A stretch of DNA of 64,000 bases from Chloracidobacterium sp. (GTDB lineage: Bacteria; Acidobacteriota; Blastocatellia; Pyrinomonadales; Pyrinomonadaceae), in contig JADKKB010000007.1 in NCBI GenBank assembly GCA_016720705.1, forward strand, positions 1,240,001-1,304,000, in the 5' to 3' direction. The translations under genes and the position numbers were made by a program. The notes beneath the pieces were generated by a model, which was not told where the DNA came from, ran no database searches, and saw only the letters and a list, made by a program, of their open reading frames with translations. This document shows positions 17,147-26,085 of the stretch, in pieces (positions within the stretch are counted from its first letter, which is position 1; every line of letters starts with the position of its first letter).

Positions 17147-19039
17147 ATGGAGATGACGGCCCTTAACGCTGCTTTGCTGGTCAACCTGATCGGATTTACG
17201 GTCGGCGTGGCTCTGTATGCATTGATCGCGGCAATGGTCGTCATGCACCGGCCAAAAACGAGTTTGGCAAACGTCGATCTGCTTCTGCTGACGACGGCTG
17301 TACTGGGGCTTTTGTGGAATCTCGGCGAACTATATTCATTCATACAAAAGGATTTTGCCGCAGGCGGCATCTCGCCCTGGCTCGCCGCAGTCTCATTTTC
17401 GGCGCTTGGGTTTTTGCCGTCGGTGGTCGTCCATTCGGCGCAGGCCGACGACGAGGGCACACATTGGCTGACCTACGCTGCATACGGCCTGAGCACGGTC
17501 GCTGCAGCCCTGCATTTCTACTCGGCGGCGACGGCCAACGCGGTGCCGTCGGATCTAGCCCTACAGGCGCAAACCGTCGGAGCGGTGGCTCTGGCGATCG
17601 GGCTCTTGCTCTTCAATCTCAAGCAGACGCTCGAGAAAAAGACCATTTGGGCGAGTGCTCTGCTCGTTTTCGCAGTCTCGGCACTGCACCTGAGTGGCGA
17701 ACGCGAGGGCAAGTCTTGGATGGTCGAACTCATTGCCCACCAGGCGTCACTGCCGCTTGCTCTGACGATACTTTATCAAAATTACCGCTTTGCCTTTGCC
17801 GACCTTTTCTTAAAACGGGCGATCTCGCTGATCCTTCTGGCCCTTACGGCATTCGGATTGTATGTGGCGGTCGCGGCACCTTTGCTGCGTTATCACGAGA
17901 CACACGACCGCGACGATGCCTCCGCGATCAGCCTGATCCTAACGCTATGGATCGCGACGGCGCTCATTTATCCGCTACTTTATCGTCTGGCGACGTGGCT
18001 CGTTGATTCTGTCATTCTGCATCGCGCCGACTATGCCGAACTGCGTACCGGTATTGCCTCCGAGATCGAGACGATAGAATCGCCCGAGGCGATCCTTACT
18101 CACGTTTGCAACCGTATCGCCGGGGTTTTGACAGCTGGCACGTCGCGTTGGACACCATCGCTGGTCAAGGAATCTGACCTTGCCTTTGTCGATGTCGGTT
18201 TTTCGCCAAATGAAGCCCGCATCTTTGTTCCGACCGCGGAATCGCCGTTTTTCGAGGTCCGGCTGGGCGAATTTTATGGCGGCCGCCGCTTGCTCTCAGA
18301 TGAGATCGCCACGCTCGAGGCCATCGCACTGATCACTGCCCGCCGCATCGATGCCCTGCGCGTGACCCACGAGCGTTACGAACAGCACTTTCGCCAGCAG
18401 GAGTTTGCCAAGCTCGCGGCCGAGGCTCAACTTACCGCACTCCGTGCGCAGGTCAATCCGCACTTCCTATTTAACTCGCTGACCACTATCGGCTATCTGA
18501 TTAATGCCGATCCGGATCGGGCCTATGACACGCTGCTTCGGCTGACGCAGTTGTTGCGAGGCGTACTGAGTTCGAATAGCGAATTTTGCTCACTCGATGA
18601 CGAAATGCGGCTGATCGAGAGCTATCTCGATATCGAGCGAGCCCGTTTTGAAGAAAAATTGACCGTTGACGTCGATGTTCCTGACGATCTGCGTCAGTTG
18701 GAGGTTCCGGCACTGATCCTGCAACCTCTGGTTGAAAACGCCGTGAAGCACGGGATCTCCGAAAACAAAAAGGGCGGTACGGTACGTATATCAGCACGAC
18801 GCTTGGATAGAAACGGACATTTGGCATTCAAACTTACGGTTTGGGACTCGGGCGCCGGTAGTTGGAAACTAGATAGCCTTGATGCGGACGGAGTCGGCCT
18901 GCGTAACGTACGCGAGCGCCTCGCGTCCTATTACGGTAGTGACGCCAAGCTAGTATTTACTCGCAACGACGGTGCCGGCACGACGGTCGAGATCGAGCTG
19001 CCCTTGAAAGGAAGAAGCAGTAAGGAACAGGAGAATTAA
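17147..19039 (+). CDS. LytS-family sensor histidine kinase
   Basis: A 630-residue kinase of the His_kinase (LytS/YehU) family. Eight or so hydrophobic segments fill the first 290 residues. A linker follows, then the phospho-acceptor motif 'RAQVNPHFLFNSLTTIGYL' (His at about 439). The ATPase part has 'LQPLVENAVKHGI' (N box) and 'GVGLRNVRERL' (G box). No known ligand-binding domain is visible; the membrane block itself is likely the sensor. It is followed by its LytTR regulator after a 98-bp gap that holds an inverted-repeat element. The signal is unknown. Confidence 0.9.
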   Translation: MEMTALNAALLVNLIGFTVGVALYALIAAMVVMHRPKTSLANVDLLLLTTAVLGLLWNLGELYSFIQKDFAAGGISPWLAAVSFSALGFLPSVVVHSAQADDEGTHWLTYAAYGLSTVAAALHFYSAATANAVPSDLALQAQTVGAVALAIGLLLFNLKQTLEKKTIWASALLVFAVSALHLSGEREGKSWMVELIAHQASLPLALTILYQNYRFAFADLFLKRAISLILLALTAFGLYVAVAAPLLRYHETHDRDDASAISLILTLWIATALIYPLLYRLATWLVDSVILHRADYAELRTGIASEIETIESPEAILTHVCNRIAGVLTAGTSRWTPSLVKESDLAFVDVGFSPNEARIFVPTAESPFFEVRLGEFYGGRRLLSDEIATLEAIALITARRIDALRVTHERYEQHFRQQEFAKLAAEAQLTALRAQVNPHFLFNSLTTIGYLINADPDRAYDTLLRLTQLLRGVLSSNSEFCSLDDEMRLIESYLDIERARFEEKLTVDVDVPDDLRQLEVPALILQPLVENAVKHGISENKKGGTVRISARRLDRNGHLAFKLTVWDSGAGSWKLDSLDADGVGLRNVRERLASYYGSDAKLVFTRNDGAGTTVEIELPLKGRSSKEQEN

Positions 19040-19119
19040 CCGCGGATAAACGCAATTGGACACAGATATCGAGCGAACCGGGCGAAATTTATCTGCGGTT
19101 TGTGCGTTCATCTGCAGTT
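19038..19119. repeat. Dispersed inverted-repeat element (copy 1)
   Basis: The left arm (19038-19067) begins AACCGCGGATAAACGCA and ends CACAGAT. The reverse complement of the right arm (19091-19119) begins AACTGCAGATGAACGCA and ends CCGCAGAT. The arms are highly similar and overlap the kinase stop codon. Related elements lie at 44059-44166 and 62595-62669. Confidence 0.65.
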
Positions 19120-19137
19120 TAATTTCCTCATACGATA

Positions 19138-19917
19138 ATGAACAAGCTACGAGTAATAATTGCCGACGACGAACGGCCGGCACGGGAGTTTCTCAAATCG
19201 ATCCTTCGCAAATTTGAGAATGTCGAGATCGTCGGCGAAGCCGAGAATGGCGCCGATGCGGTCGAATTGATCAAGTCCCTTAAGCCCGACCTCGCTCTCC
19301 TAGATCTCAAAATGCCCGAGATGTCCGGTATCGATGCCGTTCGGTTGCTTCGCAGATCACAGTTGCCACAGGTCGCCTTTGTTACTGCTCACGACGAATT
19401 TGCGGTACAGGCGTTTGAGCTGAACGCCGTCGATTATCTGCTCAAGCCGGTCGAGCATTTACGGCTCGCTGAGACCATCAAACGTGCTGTAGAGCGGCTC
19501 GAACGCGACGACTGGCGCTCAGTCGAGTCGGAAAAGCTAAGGCGTGTGGCAGACGTTTACGACGATGCCGGACGCCGCGAACTGATCGACCGGATCCCTG
19601 TCAGGCAGCGTGACGAGATATTGCTGGTACCGGTCCGTGAGGTCGCGGCGATCGTAGCGGACGGCGAACTGCTCCACATTACGACCGTCGCCCGTAAAAA
19701 GTACGTCATTAATTATCGTCTCAAGGATCTCGAACTTCGCCTCGACCCGAGCGATTTCGTTCGCCTTTCACGCGGAACGATCGTCAACCTCTCGATGATC
19801 ACCACCATTCATCCGATGCCCGGCGGCACCTATCTTGTCACACTCAAAAACGGTGAACAACATTCGTCGAGCCGCCTGCAGTCAAGGATACTGCGCGACC
19901 GTCTACTCCATATTTGA
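19138..19917 (+). CDS. LytTR-family response regulator
   Basis: A 259-residue regulator with a receiver domain (residues 1-120; phospho-acceptor D56 in 'LALLDLKMPEMSG') and a C-terminal LytTR DNA-binding domain ('AIVADGELLHITTVARKKYV' through 'FVRLSRGTIVNLSMI'). LytTR proteins bind short direct repeats with beta strands. It is the partner of the preceding LytS-like kinase. The TonB receptor begins 105 bp downstream on the same strand and may be a target, which is inference from position only. Confidence 0.93.
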   Translation: MNKLRVIIADDERPAREFLKSILRKFENVEIVGEAENGADAVELIKSLKPDLALLDLKMPEMSGIDAVRLLRRSQLPQVAFVTAHDEFAVQAFELNAVDYLLKPVEHLRLAETIKRAVERLERDDWRSVESEKLRRVADVYDDAGRRELIDRIPVRQRDEILLVPVREVAAIVADGELLHITTVARKKYVINYRLKDLELRLDPSDFVRLSRGTIVNLSMITTIHPMPGGTYLVTLKNGEQHSSSRLQSRILRDRLLHI

Positions 19918-19979
19918 CCGCTCGTTGGCCGCATTCGCCCATTCATTGAAAACATATCGAAACGCCCTGTTTATCTGCC

Positions 19980-20008
19980 GTAAACTTAAAGTGTATTAAT
20001 TTGTTTAC
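19980..20008. promoter_or_regulatory. Inverted repeat before the TonB receptor
   Basis: GTAAAC (19980-19985) and GTTTAC (20003-20008) are perfect inverted hexamers 17 bp apart, ending 14 bp before the receptor ATG. A direct repeat TGTTTA occurs at 19968-19973 and 20002-20007. It could be an operator for the neighbouring LytTR regulator or a metal sensor; nothing here decides it. Confidence 0.3.
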
Positions 20009-20022
20009 GTATCGATATCGCA

Positions 20023-22200
20023 ATGAATAAATATCTCTTCTCGATAATATTATTGGCTACCCTCGCTGTTGTGGGTTTTGCACAAACACCCGGTAAGATC
20101 ACGGGCACGGTCAGTTTTGGCGATGACAAGGCGGTGATCCATCAGGTGGCCGTTAAGGTCGTCGAACTTAACAAAACCGCCTTGACCGACGATCTGGGGG
20201 GTTACACGTTTGCAAACGTACCGCCAGGAACCTATCGCGTTACCACGCATCTCGAAGGCTTTGCAGACGCCACGCGCTCGGTAACTGTAACCGGCGGAGC
20301 GACTGCGTCGGCTGATTTTGAGCTTAAACTTTCCGGCATTAACGCGGAGGTCACGGTGACCGCAAGCGGCACGGCGCAGAGTACATTTGAGGCGATCGAG
20401 ACGGTCAGCACGATCGACACGACCCAGCTCATATCGCGTGCGGCAGTCAGTTTGGGTGACGCACTAGGAGGCGAGTCGGGCGTTGCCAAACGATCGTCAG
20501 GGCCGGGATCTTCGCGTCCGGTCATTCGCGGCTTTGACGGCGATCGGGTTCTCGTTTCAAATGACGGCGTCCGCAACGGTTCGCTCGCGTCGCAGTCGGG
20601 CGACCACGCTGAACCGGTCGATACACTCTCAGTCGACCGAATTGAGGTGGTCAAGGGCCCGGCGACGCTACTCTACGGCAGTAACGCCATCGGCGGCGTC
20701 GTAAACGCGATCAGCGGCCACGACGAAGGCTCACATCCCGGGTTGCGAATTGTATTGTCGTCGACTGGAGGCTCCAATAGCGGTCAGGCATCTGTCGCCG
20801 GCGGTGTCGAGTACGGCATCAACAACTGGATGTTTTGGGGAAATACGAGTGCCCAGCGAACCGGCGACTACACCGCCGGCGGAAATTTTGGCAAGGTGCT
20901 CAACACCTCGACGCGAAATGTGACGGCAAGCACCGGATTTGGATACTTTGGTCAGAAGGCATTTTTTAATACCAACTACAGCTATTTTCAGAGCAAGTAC
21001 GGCGTGCCGCTCGATCCTGACGATCCGGTCCGAAGGTCGATCGATATGCACCGTAATGATCTGAGATTCAATTTCGGTTACAAAGATCCGGCCTGGATCG
21101 TGACCGGCATAAAGTTTACGTTCGACGTCAGCCGATATCAGCATCAGGAACTCGAGGAAGACGTCGTCGGCACGACATTCACGAATGATGTTTACTCATA
21201 TCGCGGTATGTTCGAGCAAAGAGCCGTGGGCAAGTGGAGCGGACGCTTTGGTGTTGACGGCTATAGCCGCGACTTTTCGACCGTCGGCGTTGAGACGCTG
21301 ATCGACGGGCCGGTCAAGCAAAATGCGTTCTCGGTGTTCTCGCTACAGGAGTTTAAGTTTGAACGGGTTAATTTTCAGGTCGGAGCACGCGTTGAGAATA
21401 ACCGCTATGATCCGGTCAACGCCGCTCTGCCCAACCGCAGTTTCACGGGATTTTCCGGTGCCGCGGGAATGCGGATCGATCTTTGGAAAGGTGGTGCTTT
21501 TGTCGCCAACTACACTCACGCTACACGCGCTCCAGCGCTTGAGGAACTCTACAACGACGGCCCGCACGATGGTACGCTGACGTATGAGGTCGGCAACCCC
21601 GACTTGCGTGTTGAGACGAATGACGGAGTCGATTTTGCCCTTCGCCATCAGAGCGAACGGATCCGATCAGAGTTTAATTTCTATTATTACGATCTTAAAA
21701 ACTTCGTATTTCTCGCGCCGACCGGAACCGTCGACCCCGACAGCGGATTGTCGATCGCTCGTTATCTACAGGGTAATAGCCGATTTATGGGCACTGAGTT
21801 TAGTCTCGATGCCACGGTCAACAAGTACGTCAATGTCTTTACCGGCCTTGATTACGTAAACGCTCAATTAAAAGATGGTCGACCCTTGCCGCGTATCGCT
21901 CCGCTTCGCGGACGCGTCGGGCTTGAACTAAGAATCAAGAACTTTAGCTTCCGGCCTGAGTTTGTGGCGGTAAGCAAGCAGGACCGTGTATTCGTCAACG
22001 AAACGCCGACCGCCGGTTACGGCACCGCTAATTTCACAGCAAATTATGTTGTTTCTAAAAAACACTTTGCCCATATTTTTTCGGTAAATGCCTTCAATCT
22101 CAACAATAAGCTCTACTTTAACCACATTTCCTTTATCAAGGACATCTCACCTGAGATCGGTCGAGGTGTACGAGTGAGTTACACGCTGCGGTACTTCTGA
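20023..22200 (+). CDS. TonB-dependent outer-membrane receptor, ZnuD-like
   Basis: A 725-residue receptor. The signal peptide ends at 'VVGFAQ' (residue 21). A carboxypeptidase-regulatory-like domain (about 25-105; 'GKITGTVSFGDD', 'YTFANVPPGTYRV') is followed by a plug (about 115-235; 'SRPVIRGFDGDRVLVSNDG' and 'VVKGPATLLYGSNAIGGVVN') and a beta barrel ending in Phe ('VSYTLRYF'). 'SGDHAEPVD' in the plug and the C-terminal 'PEIGRGVRVSY' resemble zinc receptors of the ZnuD type. The His-rich loops of ZnuD are missing, so the substrate is only a guess. It imports a ligand across the outer membrane using TonB energy. Confidence 0.88.
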   Translation: MNKYLFSIILLATLAVVGFAQTPGKITGTVSFGDDKAVIHQVAVKVVELNKTALTDDLGGYTFANVPPGTYRVTTHLEGFADATRSVTVTGGATASADFELKLSGINAEVTVTASGTAQSTFEAIETVSTIDTTQLISRAAVSLGDALGGESGVAKRSSGPGSSRPVIRGFDGDRVLVSNDGVRNGSLASQSGDHAEPVDTLSVDRIEVVKGPATLLYGSNAIGGVVNAISGHDEGSHPGLRIVLSSTGGSNSGQASVAGGVEYGINNWMFWGNTSAQRTGDYTAGGNFGKVLNTSTRNVTASTGFGYFGQKAFFNTNYSYFQSKYGVPLDPDDPVRRSIDMHRNDLRFNFGYKDPAWIVTGIKFTFDVSRYQHQELEEDVVGTTFTNDVYSYRGMFEQRAVGKWSGRFGVDGYSRDFSTVGVETLIDGPVKQNAFSVFSLQEFKFERVNFQVGARVENNRYDPVNAALPNRSFTGFSGAAGMRIDLWKGGAFVANYTHATRAPALEELYNDGPHDGTLTYEVGNPDLRVETNDGVDFALRHQSERIRSEFNFYYYDLKNFVFLAPTGTVDPDSGLSIARYLQGNSRFMGTEFSLDATVNKYVNVFTGLDYVNAQLKDGRPLPRIAPLRGRVGLELRIKNFSFRPEFVAVSKQDRVFVNETPTAGYGTANFTANYVVSKKHFAHIFSVNAFNLNNKLYFNHISFIKDISPEIGRGVRVSYTLRYF

Positions 22201-22378
22201 TCCGTATTGTTCGATAAGACGAAGTGGCTCGGCATTACTAAGTGCCGGGCCATTCTTTTACTTTCAACCGACCAAGTGATCGGTCGATTCTGCCGGCCAA
22301 ACGCCGCCGTCTGGTCTCGGAGTCACGAATCTACTAAAATCGTGTTTTCAGTACGACCAAGTAAGGAGATCTCGAATT

Positions 22379-23044
22379 ATGCTAACTGAGACTTTAACAT
22401 TTGAAACAGCGGGCGGGCCGACTACGGCATTTGTGGCGATGCCCGACGGCGAAACGGGACAGGCGGTATTACTCATTCACGAGTGGTGGGGACTAAACCA
22501 ACATATTAAGGACATTGCCGGGCGGTACGCGGCCGAGGGCTTTATAGCCATAGCACCTGACCTGTATCGAGGCTCGGTAGCGACAAATCCCGAGGACGCT
22601 TCGAAAATGATGCACGCTCTCGCGATCGAGGATGGACTCGACACCATTCAAAATACGATCGGTGCGGCAAGCATCCGCTACGGCATATCGCATTTTGGGA
22701 TCTCCGGCTATTGCATGGGCGGGACGTTCGCCCTACGGGCCGCCTGCGAGGTCGAGGGCATCAGTGCCGCTGCTCCGTTTTACGGCGATGTTCCGGAAGA
22801 CGACGTTTTGCAGAGACTGACGACGCCGACCATATTCGTCTCCGGCACCCGCGACGCGTGGATCAATACCGAAAAGGTCGCAGCACTCGAGGATGCCGTC
22901 GAGCGTTTCGAACTGCCGTTGACGTCCGTCAAATACGATGCTGACCACGCGTTTTTTAACGACACTCGGCCCGATGTCTATGACGAAACGTCGGCCCGGG
23001 ACGCCTGGGCACTGGTCACTGGTTTTTTTCGCGACAAACTCTAA
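22379..23044 (+). CDS. Dienelactone hydrolase family protein
   Basis: A 221-residue alpha/beta hydrolase of the DLH family. The catalytic triad is Cys112 ('GISGYCMGG'), Asp159 ('VSGTRDAW') and His190 ('YDADHAFFN'). The N-terminal 'VLLIHEWWGLNQHIKDIA' is the family's oxyanion-loop region. In aromatic catabolism DLH opens dienelactone to maleylacetate, but no other catabolic gene is near, so the physiological ester is unknown. AAGGAG lies 10 nt before the ATG at 22379. The 178 bp upstream contain the 9-mer CGACCAAGT twice (22269-22277 and 22354-22362). Confidence 0.9.
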   Translation: MLTETLTFETAGGPTTAFVAMPDGETGQAVLLIHEWWGLNQHIKDIAGRYAAEGFIAIAPDLYRGSVATNPEDASKMMHALAIEDGLDTIQNTIGAASIRYGISHFGISGYCMGGTFALRAACEVEGISAAAPFYGDVPEDDVLQRLTTPTIFVSGTRDAWINTEKVAALEDAVERFELPLTSVKYDADHAFFNDTRPDVYDETSARDAWALVTGFFRDKL

Positions 23045-23071
23045 AAACGACTAACCGCACAAATTACACAG

Positions 23072-23108
23072 AAAGGCCGGCGGCTTGATACAGCACGTGC
23101 CGGCCTTT
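23072..23108. terminator. Strong hairpin between convergent genes
   Basis: AAAGGCCGGC (23072-23081) and GCCGGCCTTT (23099-23108) are perfectly complementary 10-mers with a 17-nt loop. On plus it is followed by ACATTTGATTTTT. It lies between the hydrolase and the diguanylate cyclase, so it probably ends both transcripts. Confidence 0.65.
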
Positions 23109-23126
23109 ACATTTGATTTTTCGGCA

Positions 23127-24332
23127 CTATAAACGCCGCGACGACTCCGCCTGCAACGACGGCATAAATTGCGGTGCTGCACCGGTCTTGCGTGATTGTT
23201 TTTGCCGGTACATCTTGGCATCCGCCGCCTCGATCGTCGCCTCGAGCCGCGATACATCGTCAAAGTTTTCGAACGCGTGTGATACGGCTATCGTCAGCGG
23301 ATGATTGACGCCGTCAATACGTAAATTTGTCAGCATCGCCTCCATCCGCGAAACCCTCTTGTAGGCAGACTCAGCATCGAGGCCGACCATAATTATGAAA
23401 AACTCATCGCCGCCCCAGCGAAATATCAGGTCGTCGGCGCGTATGATCTCGCGGATCGCCCGCACCACGGCCCTGATCGCGATGTCGCCGACGGCGTGGC
23501 CGTACATATCGTTTATGACCTTAAGATCGTCGATGTCAAAAAAGCCGACGCTACCTGATGCACTGGCTCCATTTGTCCCGTGACGCTTTAAGTAGCCGTG
23601 AAAGGCGTGACGATTGAGCGCGGTGGTCAATGGGTCGATGTGAGCTAATTCCTCTAGTTTTTCGTGGGCTTTTCGCAGTTTTTCGTTGGCGATCTTGGCG
23701 TCGGAAAGCACGAGTTCAAGCAGAATTATCACCATTCCGAAACCAAGCAGGATCTGTAGGACGAGATCGATGATCGAATTGAACATCAGATACTCTGCCG
23801 GAAAATCGTAAAACTGCCTGACCATAAAGACCGCAAAATATTGGACAAAATCGACGATCAGCAACGCCAGTGCAAGCATCATCACTCGCCATCCAAAGGT
23901 ACGTATCTTGGCACGCCACAGTTCGACGATCGCAACGGTAAAGAACGCCGCGATTATCAGGGAATGCAGATTATAGACAAGATTAAAATCTGTCGCGACA
24001 AATGGCAGGCTAAAGGCGATGATGATGAACGGCAGCAACAGGATCTCCTGACGGATCGGCATTTCGCCGTTGTCGCCAAGGCTGCGGCAACCCGCTACAA
24101 GCAGAAACCCGAATATGTACTCAGTCAGGAAATAGAAGCTAAATAATTGAGTTGAATACTCATCGTAACTAAACGCGAGGCGCAGACAAAACAATGCAAA
24201 TGACAGGAAAAGCCAGGCGTGGGTCCAATGCTTGAGCGCGACCACCTTGAGCGACCGGCGCAGGAAAAGCGTCAGTAGCGTGATTAGCGAAACGCCGGCT
24301 ATTTGGATAATTAGACCTATTTTAGAGTCCAT
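23127..24332 (-). CDS. Membrane-bound diguanylate cyclase (GGDEF)
   Basis: Makes cyclic di-GMP from two GTP. The first 210 residues hold about seven membrane spans. A short coiled coil ('IANEKLRKAHEKLEELAHID') leads into the GGDEF domain (about 230-390). The active site is intact ('FRWGGDEFFIIM'), with the inhibitory I-site R-x2-D ('RADD') five residues before it, so product inhibition is expected. The N-terminal sensor is not a domain that I recognise. It is a single gene, convergent with the hydrolase and followed on its other side by a sugar kinase on the same strand. Confidence 0.92.
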   Translation of the reverse strand: MDSKIGLIIQIAGVSLITLLTLFLRRSLKVVALKHWTHAWLFLSFALFCLRLAFSYDEYSTQLFSFYFLTEYIFGFLLVAGCRSLGDNGEMPIRQEILLLPFIIIAFSLPFVATDFNLVYNLHSLIIAAFFTVAIVELWRAKIRTFGWRVMMLALALLIVDFVQYFAVFMVRQFYDFPAEYLMFNSIIDLVLQILLGFGMVIILLELVLSDAKIANEKLRKAHEKLEELAHIDPLTTALNRHAFHGYLKRHGTNGASASGSVGFFDIDDLKVINDMYGHAVGDIAIRAVVRAIREIIRADDLIFRWGGDEFFIIMVGLDAESAYKRVSRMEAMLTNLRIDGVNHPLTIAVSHAFENFDDVSRLEATIEAADAKMYRQKQSRKTGAAPQFMPSLQAESSRRL

Positions 24333-24448
24333 ACGAATCAGGCAATAGCGAGACGATTGTGGAAAGGAGGGTAGAATGTTCTAGCAAAGAGACAGTACGG
24401 GATAAAGGATTCCCGTACTACGAGTTTAGTATAAACATTGTTTAATGT

Positions 24449-25390
24449 CTATACATTTTTTTGTAGGAATTCGGCAAGTTCAGTGGCCGTAGGCAGTGCC
24501 GTCCGGGCTCCGAGCGACCGACATTTAAGGGCCGCGACGGCATTTGCCATAAGGGCAGATCCTTCGACGTCGGCTCCCGAGAGCAGTCCATAGAGCAAAC
24601 CGACTCGAAATGCGTCGCCGGCACCGGTCGTGTCCTGACACCCGCCTGGTACGCAAAAGCCTTCGGTTTCAACAAAGCGGTCACCGCACCGTATCAGCGA
24701 ACCGCTTGCGCCAAGTGTAACGCCCGCAACCCGGCAACCAAATCGTGACTGCATCTCGATGATCGCAGCCCGCGGATCGCTAATGCCGAGAAACCGCGCC
24801 GGAAACTCCGCCGAAGAAATAAGGATATCGACATTGGACAAAACGTCCTCGACACCGTCAAAAATATTATCGATGTCTATCGAAACTACCGTACCCTCGG
24901 CACGTGCGGCCTTTGCCATACGAAGGCACGCCGCCGTATCGTGCGGAGTAAAGTGCAGCACTCTGGCCATTGCGGCGGTTTCCATCGGTGCATCGGCGGC
25001 GGAATATGCGAGGCGGGCGTCACGCTGCCAAATGACGGTGCGTTCGCCGGTTCGCTCATCGATGATGATGAAGGCGATCTGAGTTTTCGCTTCGGCGATA
25101 CGTTCGGCAAATCGCATATCCACGCCATCGTCGGTCAACGACGACCAACCGAGGGTACCGGCATCATCTGCGCCGAAGCGGCCCACGTAAACGGTCGAGA
25201 GTCCGAGACGGGACAGTCCGGCCATCGTCGTCGCGACTTCGCCGCCGGCGGCACGGACGTATTCGGTCAGTTCGACCTTAGAATCGTATGCCGGATATTC
25301 GGGAACCCTTATTAGAAAATCAACGGCATTTGTTCCAAATCCGACGCAGTCGAGTTCGGTATCGGTTCGCAGTTCGAATGGAAAATTCAT
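24449..25390 (-). CDS. PfkB family carbohydrate kinase
   Basis: A ribokinase-like sugar or nucleoside kinase of about 313 residues. The N-terminal substrate part has 'DCVGFGTNAVDFLIRVPEY' and 'RAAGGEVATTMAGLSRLGL' (the G-G pair of PfkB signature 1). The C-terminal signature 2 'DTTGAGDAFRVGLLYGLLSG' holds the catalytic Asp. It phosphorylates a sugar with ATP; the identity of the sugar is unclear. I chose the ATG at 25390; a TTG lies six codons upstream. It is divergent from the LysW-like gene. Confidence 0.88.
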   Translation of the reverse strand: MNFPFELRTDTELDCVGFGTNAVDFLIRVPEYPAYDSKVELTEYVRAAGGEVATTMAGLSRLGLSTVYVGRFGADDAGTLGWSSLTDDGVDMRFAERIAEAKTQIAFIIIDERTGERTVIWQRDARLAYSAADAPMETAAMARVLHFTPHDTAACLRMAKAARAEGTVVSIDIDNIFDGVEDVLSNVDILISSAEFPARFLGISDPRAAIIEMQSRFGCRVAGVTLGASGSLIRCGDRFVETEGFCVPGGCQDTTGAGDAFRVGLLYGLLSGADVEGSALMANAVAALKCRSLGARTALPTATELAEFLQKNV

Positions 25391-25488
25391 AATTGTGGCT
25401 GACCCCAAAGGCAGGAAATAAAGATCTACTTATTTTTCCCTTTCGATTCTTGCCAAGTTTACACCTGACAGGATAGATTTATTAAAGG

Positions 25489-25508
25489 ATATCAACTTAG
25501 TTTGATAT
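25489..25508. promoter_or_regulatory. Inverted repeat in divergent promoter region
   Basis: ATATCAA and TTGATAT flank CTTAGT, a perfect 7-bp inverted repeat. It lies between the PfkB kinase (minus) and the LysW-like gene (plus), 48 bp before the latter's ATG. The position fits an operator; no regulator is identified. Confidence 0.35.
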
Positions 25509-25555
25509 TCGACCACTATTCCACAAAGACTATTTATTTTTCGGAGATACTCAAG

Positions 25556-25768
25556 ATGCCTACCTCGAACTGTCCAGAATGTAGCGAAGACGTTTACGTT
25601 GACGCAGAATGCGAACAGGGTGACGTTGTTTCGTGTGACGAATGCGGCGCCAAACTGATCGTGGTCGGCCTGGATCCCATCGAACTTGACCTCCAGACCG
25701 ATGAGGACGGCGACTCTAAGCGGTCCGATGATTTTTCGGAATACGGGTACGACGACGATCATTATTGA
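25556..25768 (+). CDS. LysW-like zinc-ribbon protein
   Basis: A 70-residue acidic protein resembling LysW/ArgW, the amino-group carrier protein of the LysW lysine/arginine pathway. It has C6-x2-C9 ('NCPECSED'), C27-x2-C30 ('SCDECGAKL'), and then 'IVVGLDPIELDL', which matches LysW's 'EVVSLDPLELEL' region. The C-terminal 'EDWGE' of carrier LysW, whose terminal Glu is the attachment point, is absent; this protein ends 'YGYDDDHY'. No lysX, lysZ or argC-like partner is in the window. I chose the ATG at 25556, with GGAG 9 nt upstream. It may be a repurposed zinc ribbon. Confidence 0.75.
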   Translation: MPTSNCPECSEDVYVDAECEQGDVVSCDECGAKLIVVGLDPIELDLQTDEDGDSKRSDDFSEYGYDDDHY

Positions 25769-26085
25769 TCCTGCGGCCATCGATCCGCACGATTTCCGCC
25801 TCGGTCAAGATGACCGATTTCCCGCTCAAATTGCGGTCAGATAGAACGACCGTTTGACCTGCCCACACCCTAACAGTTTTCACAAAACCCAATAATACCG
25901 GTGTTTACGCTTGAGTTCCGCGATTGGCACGGTACTTGAATATAAGTTAGCCGAGGTGTGTCGACCGCTTACCTCATTTGCGGAAGATATGTTGATCTGC
26001 TTGAACCTCCCCCCTTTCAAGCGGCCCGCAGCGAAACGTCATGAGATTTTCTGATCTAAAAAAGCTAAACCCAATCTAGAGAGTA
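25769..26085. other. Intergenic region with hairpins and a sigma-54-like site
   Basis: 317 bp without a gene. Just after the LysW-like gene, TCGGTCA-AGA-TGACCGA (25801-25817) is a perfect 7-bp stem, and CGGTC...GACCG (25834-25852) is a second one sharing the same arm sequence, so alternative pairings are possible. A sigma-54-like site follows at 25924-25940. Confidence 0.5.
25924..25940 (+). promoter_or_regulatory. Possible sigma-54 promoter of the HD-GYP gene
   Basis: TTGGCACGGTACTTGAA matches the -24/-12 consensus TTGGCACG-N4-TTGCW except that the -12 C is A. The GG-to-GA spacing is the required 10 bp. It points to the HD-GYP/GGDEF gene 145 bp downstream. The mismatch falls on a conserved base, so the call is tentative. 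Confidence 0.35.

Noticed and set aside
17314..18006. A 230-codon frame inside the LytS-like kinase gene
   Set aside because: It lies in the +2 frame of a gene with intact motifs, and has an Arg/Gly-rich composition typical of shadow frames.
25430..25780. A 116-codon minus-strand frame over the LysW-like gene
   Set aside because: It shows no recognisable motif, whereas the plus strand has a zinc ribbon with a ribosome site.
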